Shown: positions 1 through 7,050 of the stretch, one piece after another
Numbering within the stretch: the first letter of the stretch is position 1
How the letters are laid out: each line of letters opens with the position of its first letter
DNA from: a bacterium
GTDB lineage: Bacteria > UBP14 > UBA6098 > JAFGQG01
Length of the DNA stretch: 41,323 nt
Assembly: GCA_016935765.1 (NCBI GenBank)
Contig: JAFGQG010000088.1
Location: forward strand, 1 to 41,323
Direction of reading: 5' to 3'
Translations under genes and position numbers: made by a program
The notes under the pieces: generated by a model
What the model saw: only the letters and a program-made list of their open reading frames with translations
Database searches by the model: none
What the model was told of the DNA's origin: nothing

Positions 1-468
1 AGATTGATAGACATAGTTGTATTCCTTGCGGAAAATTGCCAGAAAGACAAAGAGTATCTGGATAAAAGAGAAATCATAATCAATAAGCTTAGAGAGATAG
101 GGTACACTCATTCTGAAGCTGTTGGCGCCCTTGAGTGGTTCTATAACTTCACAAGCAAGTGCAAGAACAGGTTCGGTTACTCTGACCTGTTAAAGGAGAG
201 ACCCATCAGGATATTGAGTACTATGGAGCGCCAATATTTCACAAAAGATGGGTACGGTTACTTGTATAAACTCAACCAGCTCGGGCTTATTAATGAAGAG
301 CAATTCGAGATAATCGTAACCCGAGGCATGATGGTTCAGGAAACGATAATCGATAAAGAAGTAATCAAAGCGCTGGCTTCATTATTCCTTTTTGATGTGG
401 ATTGGCCCCGGGATAAAGAGATAGCGGCGTTCTGGCTCGGTTGGAGAGATACGGAAACGATACATTAG
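1..468 (+). CDS. Smg/DUF494 family protein, 5' partial
   Basis: The reading frame is open from the first base, so the true start probably lies upstream. A TTG at position 4 is available but has no visible ribosome-binding site. The protein has the Smg/DUF494 layout: an N-terminal helix (IDIVVFLAEN), a 'GYTHSEAVGALEWF' helix like the one in E. coli Smg, then the conserved central part 'RILSTMERQYFTKDGYGYL' and a C-terminal helix ending in 'LASLFLFD'. In many bacteria smg sits between dprA and topA; neither is visible here. The molecular function of the family is not established. Assignment rests on the overall pattern, as the family has no catalytic motif. Confidence 0.75.
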   Translation, partial: RLIDIVVFLAENCQKDKEYLDKREIIINKLREIGYTHSEAVGALEWFYNFTSKCKNRFGYSDLLKERPIRILSTMERQYFTKDGYGYLYKLNQLGLINEEQFEIIVTRGMMVQETIIDKEVIKALASLFLFDVDWPRDKEIAAFWLGWRDTETIH

Positions 469-520
469 AATTGCATCGACCATGTATGTATAAATTCAAT
501 AATCATTCCCCTAAATAGTG

Positions 521-1306
521 ATGTACCAAACTCAATATTACAGACCAAGATTTGCCTTCGGACTTACCGATGCTGTAAAAGTATTGATCGGCGCGAACTT
601 CGTGTTCTTCCTGATGCAGTTACTCTTCCCGGCTAATATCATACAATATTTGATTCTTGTTCCGGAGATGGCTTTTAAAAAACTTTACCTCTGGCAGTTC
701 GTTACCTACATGTTCCTCCATGGAGGTTTTTTCCATATATTTTTCAATATGTTCGCGCTGTGGATGTTCGGGTCCGCGATGGAGAACACCTGGGGCACGA
801 GAAAATTCCTGCAGTACTATTTTGTCACCGGCATCGGTGCTGGCATCGTATGGGCGATTTTTAACAGCAGCCCTACCATAGGCGCTTCAGGGGCTATCTA
901 TGGGTTACTTCTTGCTTATGGAATTACCTACCCGGATAGATATGTTTATTTATACTTTATGATCCCACTCAAGGCTAAGTACTTTGTGATCATCTTCGGA
1001 GCCCTTGAATTCATCTCTTCGTTCGGCGCTCGGGATGGTATAGCCCACCTTGCGCACTTAAGCGGAATGGTGATTGGGTTTATCTACCTGAAATTAATTC
1101 CGTTTATCAGGAAACCAAGGTCCAGCGGAACGAAATATAAGATATTCGATCGCTCAAAGACCAAATATCCACCAAGGAACCTGAACAAGGAAGTTGACGA
1201 AATTTTAGATAAAATACTCCTGTTCGGTGAGGATAGTCTGACGAAGGAGGAAAGGGAGATATTGGAAAGGGTTTCGAGGGAATATGATGAAAATAGACAG
1301 GATTGA
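521..1306 (+). CDS. rhomboid family intramembrane serine protease
   Basis: Six or so hydrophobic segments span about residues 15-195. The rhomboid signatures are present: 'LHGGFFHIFFNM' near residues 66-77 (the HxxxN region), GASGAIYG near 121-128 with the catalytic Ser, and a late His pair in 'GIAHLAHLSGM' supplying the catalytic His. A soluble tail follows with a short helical motif near its end ('DEILDKILLFGEDSLTKEE'), a tail type often found on bacterial rhomboids. Rhomboids cleave membrane proteins within or near their transmembrane helix; the substrate here is unknown. ATG at 521 is preferred over the adjoining GTG at 518. Neither has a convincing Shine-Dalgarno site. Confidence 0.92.
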   Translation: MYQTQYYRPRFAFGLTDAVKVLIGANFVFFLMQLLFPANIIQYLILVPEMAFKKLYLWQFVTYMFLHGGFFHIFFNMFALWMFGSAMENTWGTRKFLQYYFVTGIGAGIVWAIFNSSPTIGASGAIYGLLLAYGITYPDRYVYLYFMIPLKAKYFVIIFGALEFISSFGARDGIAHLAHLSGMVIGFIYLKLIPFIRKPRSSGTKYKIFDRSKTKYPPRNLNKEVDEILDKILLFGEDSLTKEEREILERVSREYDENRQD

Positions 1307-1556
1307 CGATTTGCTATTGTCAATTTACGATTATCTTCCCCATCCCCACACTTACGTTAATAAAGAAGGAAAATGTTCAGATTCTATGTCTTGGTTTTAA
1401 TACCCTGAAGATTGCCTGGAAAAGTGAATGATTGAGAAATATTGAAAGCACTCAAATATTATGGAACTTAAAAAAGAACATCACAGATGTTTGAGGTAGA
1501 ATACAGCCTTTCATAAATACGGGAAGACAAATATAATCAAATCAGCATTATTAAAC

Positions 1557-1865
1557 ATGGTATTTCGAGAAAAGATAAAACAGCCAATTAGGGAGGAAGT
1601 GCAGTCAGAATACGAGCGGTACACTACGCTCGCACTGAAGAACATGCACCATTACGCTTCCTGGCGTGTAAACCAGTTGGATGTTCAGAAGAACGTTCTC
1701 AATCACATGGCTAAGGATGGCGGTGAATTGGAAGAACTCATGAATTACGCAACTCGAATTGTAAGAACCGAGAAAAACCAGAAAAAGTATAATAGAAAAA
1801 AAGAAGATATCGAATTCGAGCTGATAAAAAGAGAAATGAGAGATGATGAACAAGAATCGAGCTGA
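1557..1865 (+). CDS. hypothetical protein, charged and helical
   Basis: A 102-residue, highly charged protein with no recognised domain. It is rich in Lys, Glu and Arg, lacks membrane segments or a signal peptide and is probably mostly helical. It overlaps the start of the next gene by 23 bases, which suggests translational coupling if it is real. There is no clear ribosome-binding site. A TATAAT hexamer lies at 1532-1537, about 20 bases upstream of the ATG, with only a poor -35 (TTTCAT) at 17 bp spacing. The 250 bases before it (1307-1556) hold only a weak inverted repeat, ATTGAC/GTCAAT at 1302-1324, and no gene I can support. Confidence 0.5.
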   Translation: MVFREKIKQPIREEVQSEYERYTTLALKNMHHYASWRVNQLDVQKNVLNHMAKDGGELEELMNYATRIVRTEKNQKKYNRKKEDIEFELIKREMRDDEQESS

Positions 1866-2964
1866 AGTATTTCTGCTGAGGTTAAATGGTGAAAAAGGGG
1901 AAGAATTAAATGCGAAAATCAGAAAGCTTCTCAAGGAACTTGATTTTTTCGGATTAGAAAAAGGGGATTTTACGGGTATTAAAATTCATTGGGGGGAAGA
2001 GGGCAACACCGGTTTTATTCCTTCCTATTATTATAAGGAATTAGTAAGTAGAATTCGGGCATGTGGAGGCAAACCGTTTTTTACCGATACCACAACGCTT
2101 TATAGAACTCAACGCTATAACGGTTTGGATGGCACCGAACTGGCATATAAACACGGCTTTGATTACCAGACTGTCGGTGTGCCCGTTATCATCGGCGACG
2201 GAATTAAAGGTAGAGATTTTTATGAAGTGGAAGTTAATTTCAAGCAGCTGGATAAGGTGAAAATAGCTACAATAGTAAAGCAAGCGGATTATTTTATCAT
2301 TGCCTCTCATTTCAAAGGGCACATGCTTGCAGGATTCGGGGGAGCGCTTAAAAACGTATATATGGGATTTCCATCGCGAAGCCATAAACAGAAAATACAC
2401 TCGAACGTTAAGCCTGCTTTCACGAATGTTGACAAGTGTACAGGTTGCGGTACATGCGTAAACATTTGTCCTGCAAACGCTATAAAGATAGTTGATAATA
2501 AGGCGGATTTTGACCACAAAAAGTGCTGGGGTTGCGGAGAGTGTATAGTTATATGCCCTGAGAAAGCGCTGAAGATACAATGGAAGACCGACTCAATCGT
2601 GTTTTTTGAAAAAGCAATTGAGACAGCTAAAACCATATTGGACGAAATGAATAAACCGCCTTTGTTCATCAATTTCCTGTTGAATATCGTGCCCGATTGT
2701 GATTGTATGTCACATACAGATCCACCATTGGTGCCGGATGTCGGTATTGTGGCATCCATGGATCCCGTGGCGATCGATCAGGCTTCGATAGACCTCGTAA
2801 ACCAATCCGATGTAAATCCTGACGGAATTCTTGCAGGCAAAGCCGGACCTGGTGATGACAAGATTGCAGCATATCGCCCGAATATTCCATGGAAATACCA
2901 GCTTAAATATGCGGAAGAAATGGGAGTTGGCGTTAGGACTTATGATTTAGTCGAGGTAAAATAG
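1843..2964 (+). CDS. DUF362 domain protein with two 4Fe-4S clusters
   Basis: A 373-residue protein with an N-terminal DUF362 region ('GIKIHWGEEGNTGFIPSYY'; 'FKGHMLAGFGGALKNVYMGF') and a ferredoxin insert at about residues 194-240. The insert has two CxxCxxCxxxCP motifs ('CTGCGTCVNICP' and 'CWGCGECIVICP') able to bind two [4Fe-4S] clusters. DUF362 continues after it ('ASMDPVAIDQASIDLVN'). Such proteins are common in anaerobes and are often annotated only as iron-sulfur proteins; a role in electron transfer or in a metal-dependent step is inferred. An ATG at 1843 is followed directly by another at 1846, so the start is uncertain by one codon. Confidence 0.9.
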   Translation: MMNKNRAEVFLLRLNGEKGEELNAKIRKLLKELDFFGLEKGDFTGIKIHWGEEGNTGFIPSYYYKELVSRIRACGGKPFFTDTTTLYRTQRYNGLDGTELAYKHGFDYQTVGVPVIIGDGIKGRDFYEVEVNFKQLDKVKIATIVKQADYFIIASHFKGHMLAGFGGALKNVYMGFPSRSHKQKIHSNVKPAFTNVDKCTGCGTCVNICPANAIKIVDNKADFDHKKCWGCGECIVICPEKALKIQWKTDSIVFFEKAIETAKTILDEMNKPPLFINFLLNIVPDCDCMSHTDPPLVPDVGIVASMDPVAIDQASIDLVNQSDVNPDGILAGKAGPGDDKIAAYRPNIPWKYQLKYAEEMGVGVRTYDLVEVK

Positions 2965-3027
2965 TATATATAATGCATATTTTAACTCATAACGAATATG
3001 ATAAGGGGAGATGGAAGGAGTAGTACG

Positions 3028-3117
3028 ATGGGTACTTTTCATTATAGTATCAATGATCTTCAGGCAATCCGGACACCTGCATCAAAAGTTTTATCTGCGC
3101 TTCATATAAGGAAGTGA
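3028..3117 (+). CDS. possible 29-residue small protein
   Basis: A short frame starting at an ATG placed 7 bases after an AAGGAG site at 3015-3020, in an otherwise gene-free stretch of about 270 bases between the DUF362 gene and the FAH-family gene. The predicted peptide begins MGTFHYSINDL and ends ALHIRK. No family is recognised. The strong ribosome-binding site is the main argument. It could equally be the remnant of a longer gene. Confidence 0.3.
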   Translation: MGTFHYSINDLQAIRTPASKVLSALHIRK

Positions 3118-3237
3118 TGTTTTCGTAAATATCTTTATAATAAAAATAAGCTATAGGAAATGCGATAAGAAAGATTTATATCGAATTAATGAATTAATTT
3201 ATTCCAACCCTTTCATGGAATTTTGAAGGAGAATCGA

Positions 3238-4164
3238 ATGAAACTAACAACTTTTAAGTTAATCGACCATATACATCTTGGCATAAGACTCGATGATAGC
3301 GTAATTCAATTGGATAATGCCTACGATTTTTTCTATGATGAATCTGCGCCACCCTGGCTTCACAATATGCGCGCTTTACTCGAGGAAGGCAATTCCGCGA
3401 TGGATGTAGTCAGAGGCATGTACGATCAGATCAGAAATGTTCAGGTAGGTTCTGAAGGCTACCTTAATTTCAGACAGCATGCAGTAGTACACCATATAAG
3501 CGAAGTAAAAATATTAGCGCCCATACTCGACCCGGAAAAATTGATATGTATTGGGAGAAATTACCGTGACCACTGCGAAGAACAAGGACATCCGATCCCT
3601 GACCGACCAACGCTATTTTCAAAGTTCAATACCGCAATAATCGCGACGGATGATTTTATTGTGAAACCCAGGATCACCGAGAAGCTGGACTACGAGGGGG
3701 AGCTGGCGTTCGTTATTGGTAAAGGGGGTCGCCATATCAGGGCTGACAGAGCTATGGAACATATCGCAGGTTACACAATCCTTCACGACGTAACCGCAAG
3801 AGATATCCAGTTTTCCGACAAACAATGGCTTCGTGGTAAATCCTTCGATACCTTCGCGCCAATGGGTCCATTCCTTGTTACTAAGGACGAAGTAGGGAAT
3901 CCGCATAAACTGAACCTCAAAACTTTTGTAAATGGTAAATTGATGCAGGATTCAAACACCAGCAATTTAATATTTCAGGTTGACTACCTCATCTATTTTA
4001 TCTCACAGGCAATAACATTGAAGCCCGGAGATGTCATTGCAACAGGAACGCCAGGAGGTGTAGGGGTTTTTAGGGATCCACCTATTTTTTTGAAGGCAGG
4101 AGATGAGATAGAAATAAAAATAGACAAATTGGGAAGTCTTAAGAATACGGTAGTTGATGAGTAG
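3238..4164 (+). CDS. fumarylacetoacetate hydrolase family protein
   Basis: A 308-residue member of the FAH superfamily (acylpyruvate hydrolase, oxaloacetate tautomerase or 2-hydroxyhepta-2,4-diene-1,7-dioate isomerase type). Family marks seen: 'ICIGRNYRDHCEEQGHPIP', the metal-binding Glu pair in 'LDYEGELAFVIGKGGR', 'YTILHDVTARD' and the C-terminal 'LKPGDVIATGTPGGVGV'. These enzymes use Mg2+ or Mn2+ to act on 1,3-diketo acids; the exact substrate cannot be read from sequence. The start is the ATG at 3238, preceded by AAGGAG at 3226-3231. No pathway partner is adjacent. A weak 12-base palindrome (4177-4188) with a short T-rich run follows the stop. Confidence 0.92.
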   Translation: MKLTTFKLIDHIHLGIRLDDSVIQLDNAYDFFYDESAPPWLHNMRALLEEGNSAMDVVRGMYDQIRNVQVGSEGYLNFRQHAVVHHISEVKILAPILDPEKLICIGRNYRDHCEEQGHPIPDRPTLFSKFNTAIIATDDFIVKPRITEKLDYEGELAFVIGKGGRHIRADRAMEHIAGYTILHDVTARDIQFSDKQWLRGKSFDTFAPMGPFLVTKDEVGNPHKLNLKTFVNGKLMQDSNTSNLIFQVDYLIYFISQAITLKPGDVIATGTPGGVGVFRDPPIFLKAGDEIEIKIDKLGSLKNTVVDE

Positions 4165-4229
4165 ATTTGAACTGTTAGGTAGCTACCTTTGTTTTCTTCA
4201 TTCATATTTAACAAAATTCCAAGTTGAAG

Positions 4230-4258
4230 TTGACAAAATTTAAAATTGTTCTTATATT
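4230..4258 (+). promoter_or_regulatory. sigma-70 promoter
   Basis: TTGACA at 4230-4235, a 17-base spacer, then TATATT at 4253-4258: a near-consensus vegetative promoter. It lies 93 bases before the start codon of the next gene, with a Fur-like palindrome just downstream of the -10. Confidence 0.8.
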
Positions 4259-4270
4259 ATAAAGTAAATT

Positions 4271-4286
4271 GATAATGATTATCATT
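4271..4286 (+). promoter_or_regulatory. Fur box operator
   Basis: GATAATGATTATCATT contains a perfect 6-1-6 inverted repeat (AATGAT-T-ATCATT), the core of the classical Fur box. It begins 12 bases after the -10 hexamer, so it would overlap the transcription start and first transcribed bases, where a bound repressor would block transcription. A further ATTAATGATGCATTAATGAT follows at 4285-4304 and could extend the operator. Confidence 0.8.
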
Positions 4287-4350
4287 AATGATGCATTAAT
4301 GATAATTAGAAAAGAAAACATATTGAATTAAACTGTCAGAGGAGATCGAA

Positions 4351-4542
4351 TTGAAAGAACAATATTGGTTAAAATGCGGTTACAAAGAAAATGGTGAACT
4401 CATTTGTGTCAGAACACTTTCACAACTGAAACCGAATAGAATACTCTATTATAAGGATAATGGGAAGTTTAAAAAAGCGCTGAATACCATGATACTGAAA
4501 TTAACCGCTGATATATTACAACAAGTCAACCATTCCAGTTAG
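4351..4542 (+). CDS. hypothetical 63-residue protein under Fur-type control
   Basis: Starts at TTG, preceded by a GAGGAGA site 7-8 bases upstream. The protein is basic, with two Cys (in 'KCGY' and 'LICVR'), no membrane segment and no family I recognise. It is the first gene after the Fur-box promoter and sits 7 bases before the IscU-like gene, so an iron- or Fe-S-related role is inferred from context only. Confidence 0.6.
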   Translation: MKEQYWLKCGYKENGELICVRTLSQLKPNRILYYKDNGKFKKALNTMILKLTADILQQVNHSS

Positions 4543-4549
4543 TATTCGA

Positions 4550-4984
4550 ATGAATGATAAAACCGAAAATGAATTCGAGTGGCTACAGGGGACTGTAGAT
4601 GAGGAAATGAAGAAAATCTATTCTTCAAAGACAATAGAATTATCAAAAAATCCCCTTAATGTTGGAAGGATTGAAAATGCTGATGGTAAAGGTATGATCA
4701 AGGGTTTGTGTGGGGATACCATGGAAGTCTATTTAAAGATAGTGAATGATAAAGTTGAAGAGGCGAAGTTTTTTTCTGACGGGTGTGGTATCTTGATCGC
4801 TTGTGGAAGTGTCGTCACAGAGATGGCAAAAAATATGAGTTTAGCTGAATTAACGAAAATTTCACCATATCTGGTTATTAAGGAACTAAAGGGGCTTCCT
4901 AAAGATGATGTCCACTGCGCGATCCTTTCTGTAAATACTTTACATCAAGCCTTAGCTGACTATTTGCTGAAAACCTTCGGTTAG
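4550..4984 (+). CDS. IscU/NifU-N-like iron-sulfur cluster scaffold
   Basis: A 144-residue scaffold-type protein with the three cluster-binding Cys of the family: Cys54 in 'GLCGDTMEVY' with Asp56, Cys79 in 'DGCGILIACGS', and Cys123 in 'VHCAILSVN'. The usual His just before the third Cys is also present (His122). Family members assemble [2Fe-2S] and [4Fe-4S] clusters from iron and sulfide and pass them on. It has a longer N-terminus than classical IscU and an extra Cys85. Cotranscription with the preceding 63-residue gene from the Fur-box promoter is likely. A second, more canonical IscU is encoded at 15048, so the two may serve different iron conditions. Confidence 0.9.
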   Translation: MNDKTENEFEWLQGTVDEEMKKIYSSKTIELSKNPLNVGRIENADGKGMIKGLCGDTMEVYLKIVNDKVEEAKFFSDGCGILIACGSVVTEMAKNMSLAELTKISPYLVIKELKGLPKDDVHCAILSVNTLHQALADYLLKTFG

Positions 4985-5111
4985 TTTTAACCGAATATCC
5001 TGAATAGCCCATTGAATTAGCATGCTTTTTTTAAAAGTAATCCTAAAGGGTGTATTCATTAATTTGTAAAATAGTCTTCAATTGATTCAACGTAAATTTC
5101 CTAACTCATTT

Positions 5112-5130
5112 ATTATAAATGATTTATAAT
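5112..5130 (+). promoter_or_regulatory. PerR/Fur-type palindrome
   Basis: A perfect 9-1-9 inverted repeat (half site ATTATAAAT around a central G). It resembles the Bacillus PerR box (TTATAAT-N-ATTATAA) and lies about 50 bases upstream of the -35 of the Fur/PerR-family gene. A second, fully palindromic 14-mer, ATTATTTAAATAAT, lies at 5143-5156. Confidence 0.6.
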
Positions 5131-5180
5131 CTTATAAGAATTATTATTTAAATAATTTTATTCTTTTTTCCAAAATATAC

Positions 5181-5208
5181 TTGACAAAGAATGATTCTTA
5201 ATTAATAT
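5181..5208 (+). promoter_or_regulatory. promoter with operator in its spacer
   Basis: TTGACA at 5181-5186 and TAATAT at 5203-5208 (16-base spacer). The spacer contains a perfect 6-1-6 inverted repeat, AAGAATGATTCTT at 5187-5199. A third related element, AATAAGAATTGTTATT, lies at 5222-5237. A repressor bound to the spacer palindrome would block RNA polymerase, so autoregulation of the downstream Fur/PerR gene is inferred. The surrounding 4985-5344 stretch is AT-rich and holds no gene. Confidence 0.65.
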
Positions 5209-5344
5209 TACATTTAGATTTAAATAAGAATTGTTATTTTTTAATTTTTTTTCTTGATAGCAACTTATTTTTAACTAAATTTTAAACCGAATTAATAATG
5301 AAATGATTAATAAGATGTATTATGAACAAATTGAAGAGGTTACT

Positions 5345-5794
5345 ATGATGAATGAAGCAGTTAGAAGATTGAAGGAAAAGGGTGTCAAGGTAACTCCGCA
5401 AAGAGTGGCGATATTGGAGTATATTGTTAAGGTCAACGATCACCTGACCGCCGAAGAGATACATAATTACGTAAAGAGTAAGTTCCCTTCTATATCGATG
5501 GCGACTGTTTATTCTACACTGCAGAAACTTATAGAGATCGGCGAGGTCGAGGAGTTATCGATAAAAAAGAGAGGTGAGGCTTGTTTTGAGCCTAAATCAG
5601 AAGGACATCATCATCTTCTTTGCACAAGCTGCGGCAAGATTCTGAACATTGCCCTGGATTGCCCACCGGATTGCCCTATCATTAAGCAGAGCCTCATAAA
5701 AGGGTGTAAAGTGAACGAAGTACAAGCATATCTATATGGGTTATGTCCGGAATGCTTGAGGAAAGAAAAAGAAGAAAAAGCAGCGAAGAGTTGA
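5345..5794 (+). CDS. Fur/PerR-family metal-dependent repressor
   Basis: A winged-helix N-terminal domain ('KVTPQRVAILEYI' and 'SMATVYSTLQKL') is followed by a dimerisation domain with the structural Zn site CxxC...CxxC (Cys93/96 and Cys134/137, numbered from ATG 5345). Regulatory-metal residues match PerR: His33, Glu82, His88 and His90. The position of PerR Asp104 appears to be Asn101, with Asp105 nearby, so peroxide sensitivity is uncertain. I chose ATG 5345, which has a GAGG site 7 bases upstream and gives the usual length; the ATG at 5303 would add 14 untypical residues. It heads a run of oxidative-stress and iron genes that it plausibly controls. Confidence 0.93.
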   Translation: MMNEAVRRLKEKGVKVTPQRVAILEYIVKVNDHLTAEEIHNYVKSKFPSISMATVYSTLQKLIEIGEVEELSIKKRGEACFEPKSEGHHHLLCTSCGKILNIALDCPPDCPIIKQSLIKGCKVNEVQAYLYGLCPECLRKEKEEKAAKS

Positions 5795-5807
5795 ACGGGA
5801 GTAGAAG

Positions 5808-6689
5808 TTGAGTAAAGCCAGGAGAAAAATAATAAAGATTAATGAAGAGAAGTGTAATGGATGCGGATTATGTATTCCAAACTGTCCGGAAGGGGCGCTT
5901 CAGATAATCGATGGTAAAGCCAGGTTGGTGAGCGACCTATTCTGCGATGGATTGGGAGCTTGTATCGGCGAATGTCCCGAAGGTGCTATCAGTATAGAAG
6001 AAAGGGAAGCGGAAGAATACGATGAAAGAAGAGTTATGAGGAATATCGTTGATCAAGGTAGGAATGTCATACTTGCGCATCTCAAGCACTTGAGGGATCA
6101 CGGAGAGCATAAATTGATGATGGAGGCTTTAGATTATTTGAGAGAGAACAACATCGATTTTGATGTTTTGGAGTTTCTTAGCAGTGAGCAGGAGGGGTCG
6201 GGCAGGATGTGCGGATGCCAGGGCTCTAAATTAATGGATTTAGGGGAGAAGGAAAGGTGTGAAGCGGAACCGGAAGTTTTACCAAAAGCTGTGTCCAGGT
6301 TAGGGCATTGGCCGGTACAGATAAAGCTTGTTCCACCTTACGCGCCTTTTTTACAGAACGCTGATCTTTTAATAGCAGCGGATTGCGCCCCATTCGCTTA
6401 CGCAAGTTTTCACGAGGATTTTCTAAGGGACAAAGTGTTGTTGGTAGGGTGCCCAAAACTCGATGATGCGGATTACTACGAGGAAAAGATCAAACAAATA
6501 CTCGAACTCAATGACATCAGATCGATTACCATAGTTCACATGGAAGTACCCTGTTGTTTTGGCTTGATCAGCCTTGTAAGAAATGCTTTAAAGGAAGCAG
6601 GTAAAAATATTCAATTAAGTATTATTAACATTAGCATAGATGGTAAGATAAAGAAGAAAACTGAAGGAGATTTAAATGAGAATAACTGA
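5808..6689 (+). CDS. dicluster ferredoxin-domain protein
   Basis: An N-terminal 2[4Fe-4S] ferredoxin domain has the first motif 'CNGCGLCIPNCP' at about residues 17-28 and a looser second one ('FCDGLGACIGECP'). A roughly 220-residue C-terminal region follows, with further Cys in 'MCGCQGSK', 'AADCAPFAYASF', 'LVGCPKLDD' and 'EVPCCFGL'. This architecture is found in many anaerobes near hybrid-cluster and redox-stress genes; its function is not established, but an electron-donor role is likely. It starts at TTG after GGGAG and overlaps the cupin gene by 14 bases. That arrangement ties it to the cupin and CooS genes and makes it a candidate electron partner for CooS. Confidence 0.88.
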   Translation: MSKARRKIIKINEEKCNGCGLCIPNCPEGALQIIDGKARLVSDLFCDGLGACIGECPEGAISIEEREAEEYDERRVMRNIVDQGRNVILAHLKHLRDHGEHKLMMEALDYLRENNIDFDVLEFLSSEQEGSGRMCGCQGSKLMDLGEKERCEAEPEVLPKAVSRLGHWPVQIKLVPPYAPFLQNADLLIAADCAPFAYASFHEDFLRDKVLLVGCPKLDDADYYEEKIKQILELNDIRSITIVHMEVPCCFGLISLVRNALKEAGKNIQLSIINISIDGKIKKKTEGDLNENN

Positions 6690-7014
6690 AGTAAAGAATA
6701 CTAAAATATCTAAAAATCCACATGGGGTTGATGCTCGCAGGCTATATGACACTGAGAACGCGGAGGTTGTGCATATTTCTTTATTACCCGGTGAATCCCT
6801 TAAGAGGCATGTAACTCCCGTTGACGTTTTTTTCTATGTTATCAATGGTGATGGGATTATCGAAATTGGAAATGAAAAAGAAAATGTTACCGCCGATACT
6901 CTTATTGAAAGCCCTGCCAGGATACCTCATTGCTGGTATAATGAAAGTAACGAAATGCTGAATATCCTGGTTGTAAAGGTCCCAAAACCTAAAGAGTCAA
7001 CGAGAATATTATAG
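6676..7014 (+). CDS. cupin domain protein
   Basis: A 112-residue single-domain cupin. Cupin motif 1 is 'LLPGESLKRHVTPVDVFFYVINGDG' (described by its key residues: His in LKRH, then the FYVINGDG strand) and motif 2 is 'ARIPHCWYN' with a conserved His. Such small cupins bind a metal in a beta barrel and act as small-molecule enzymes or sensors; no substrate can be assigned. The gene begins inside the end of the ferredoxin gene behind a GAAGGAG site, so the two are translationally coupled. Confidence 0.88.
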   Translation: MRITEVKNTKISKNPHGVDARRLYDTENAEVVHISLLPGESLKRHVTPVDVFFYVINGDGIIEIGNEKENVTADTLIESPARIPHCWYNESNEMLNILVVKVPKPKESTRIL

Positions 7015-7050
7015 ACCACACAAAGAAGGATTAAAAAGTGAGGAAATATA

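Noticed and set aside
2041..2580. A 179-codon minus-strand frame
   Set aside because: It lies wholly inside the well-supported DUF362 gene on the other strand, has no recognisable domain, and is a codon-bias shadow. The other minus-strand frames were rejected for the same reason.
4177..4188. AGGTAGCTACCT as a terminator of the FAH-family gene
   Set aside because: Only a 4-bp stem with a 4-base loop and an interrupted T-run, too weak to call.
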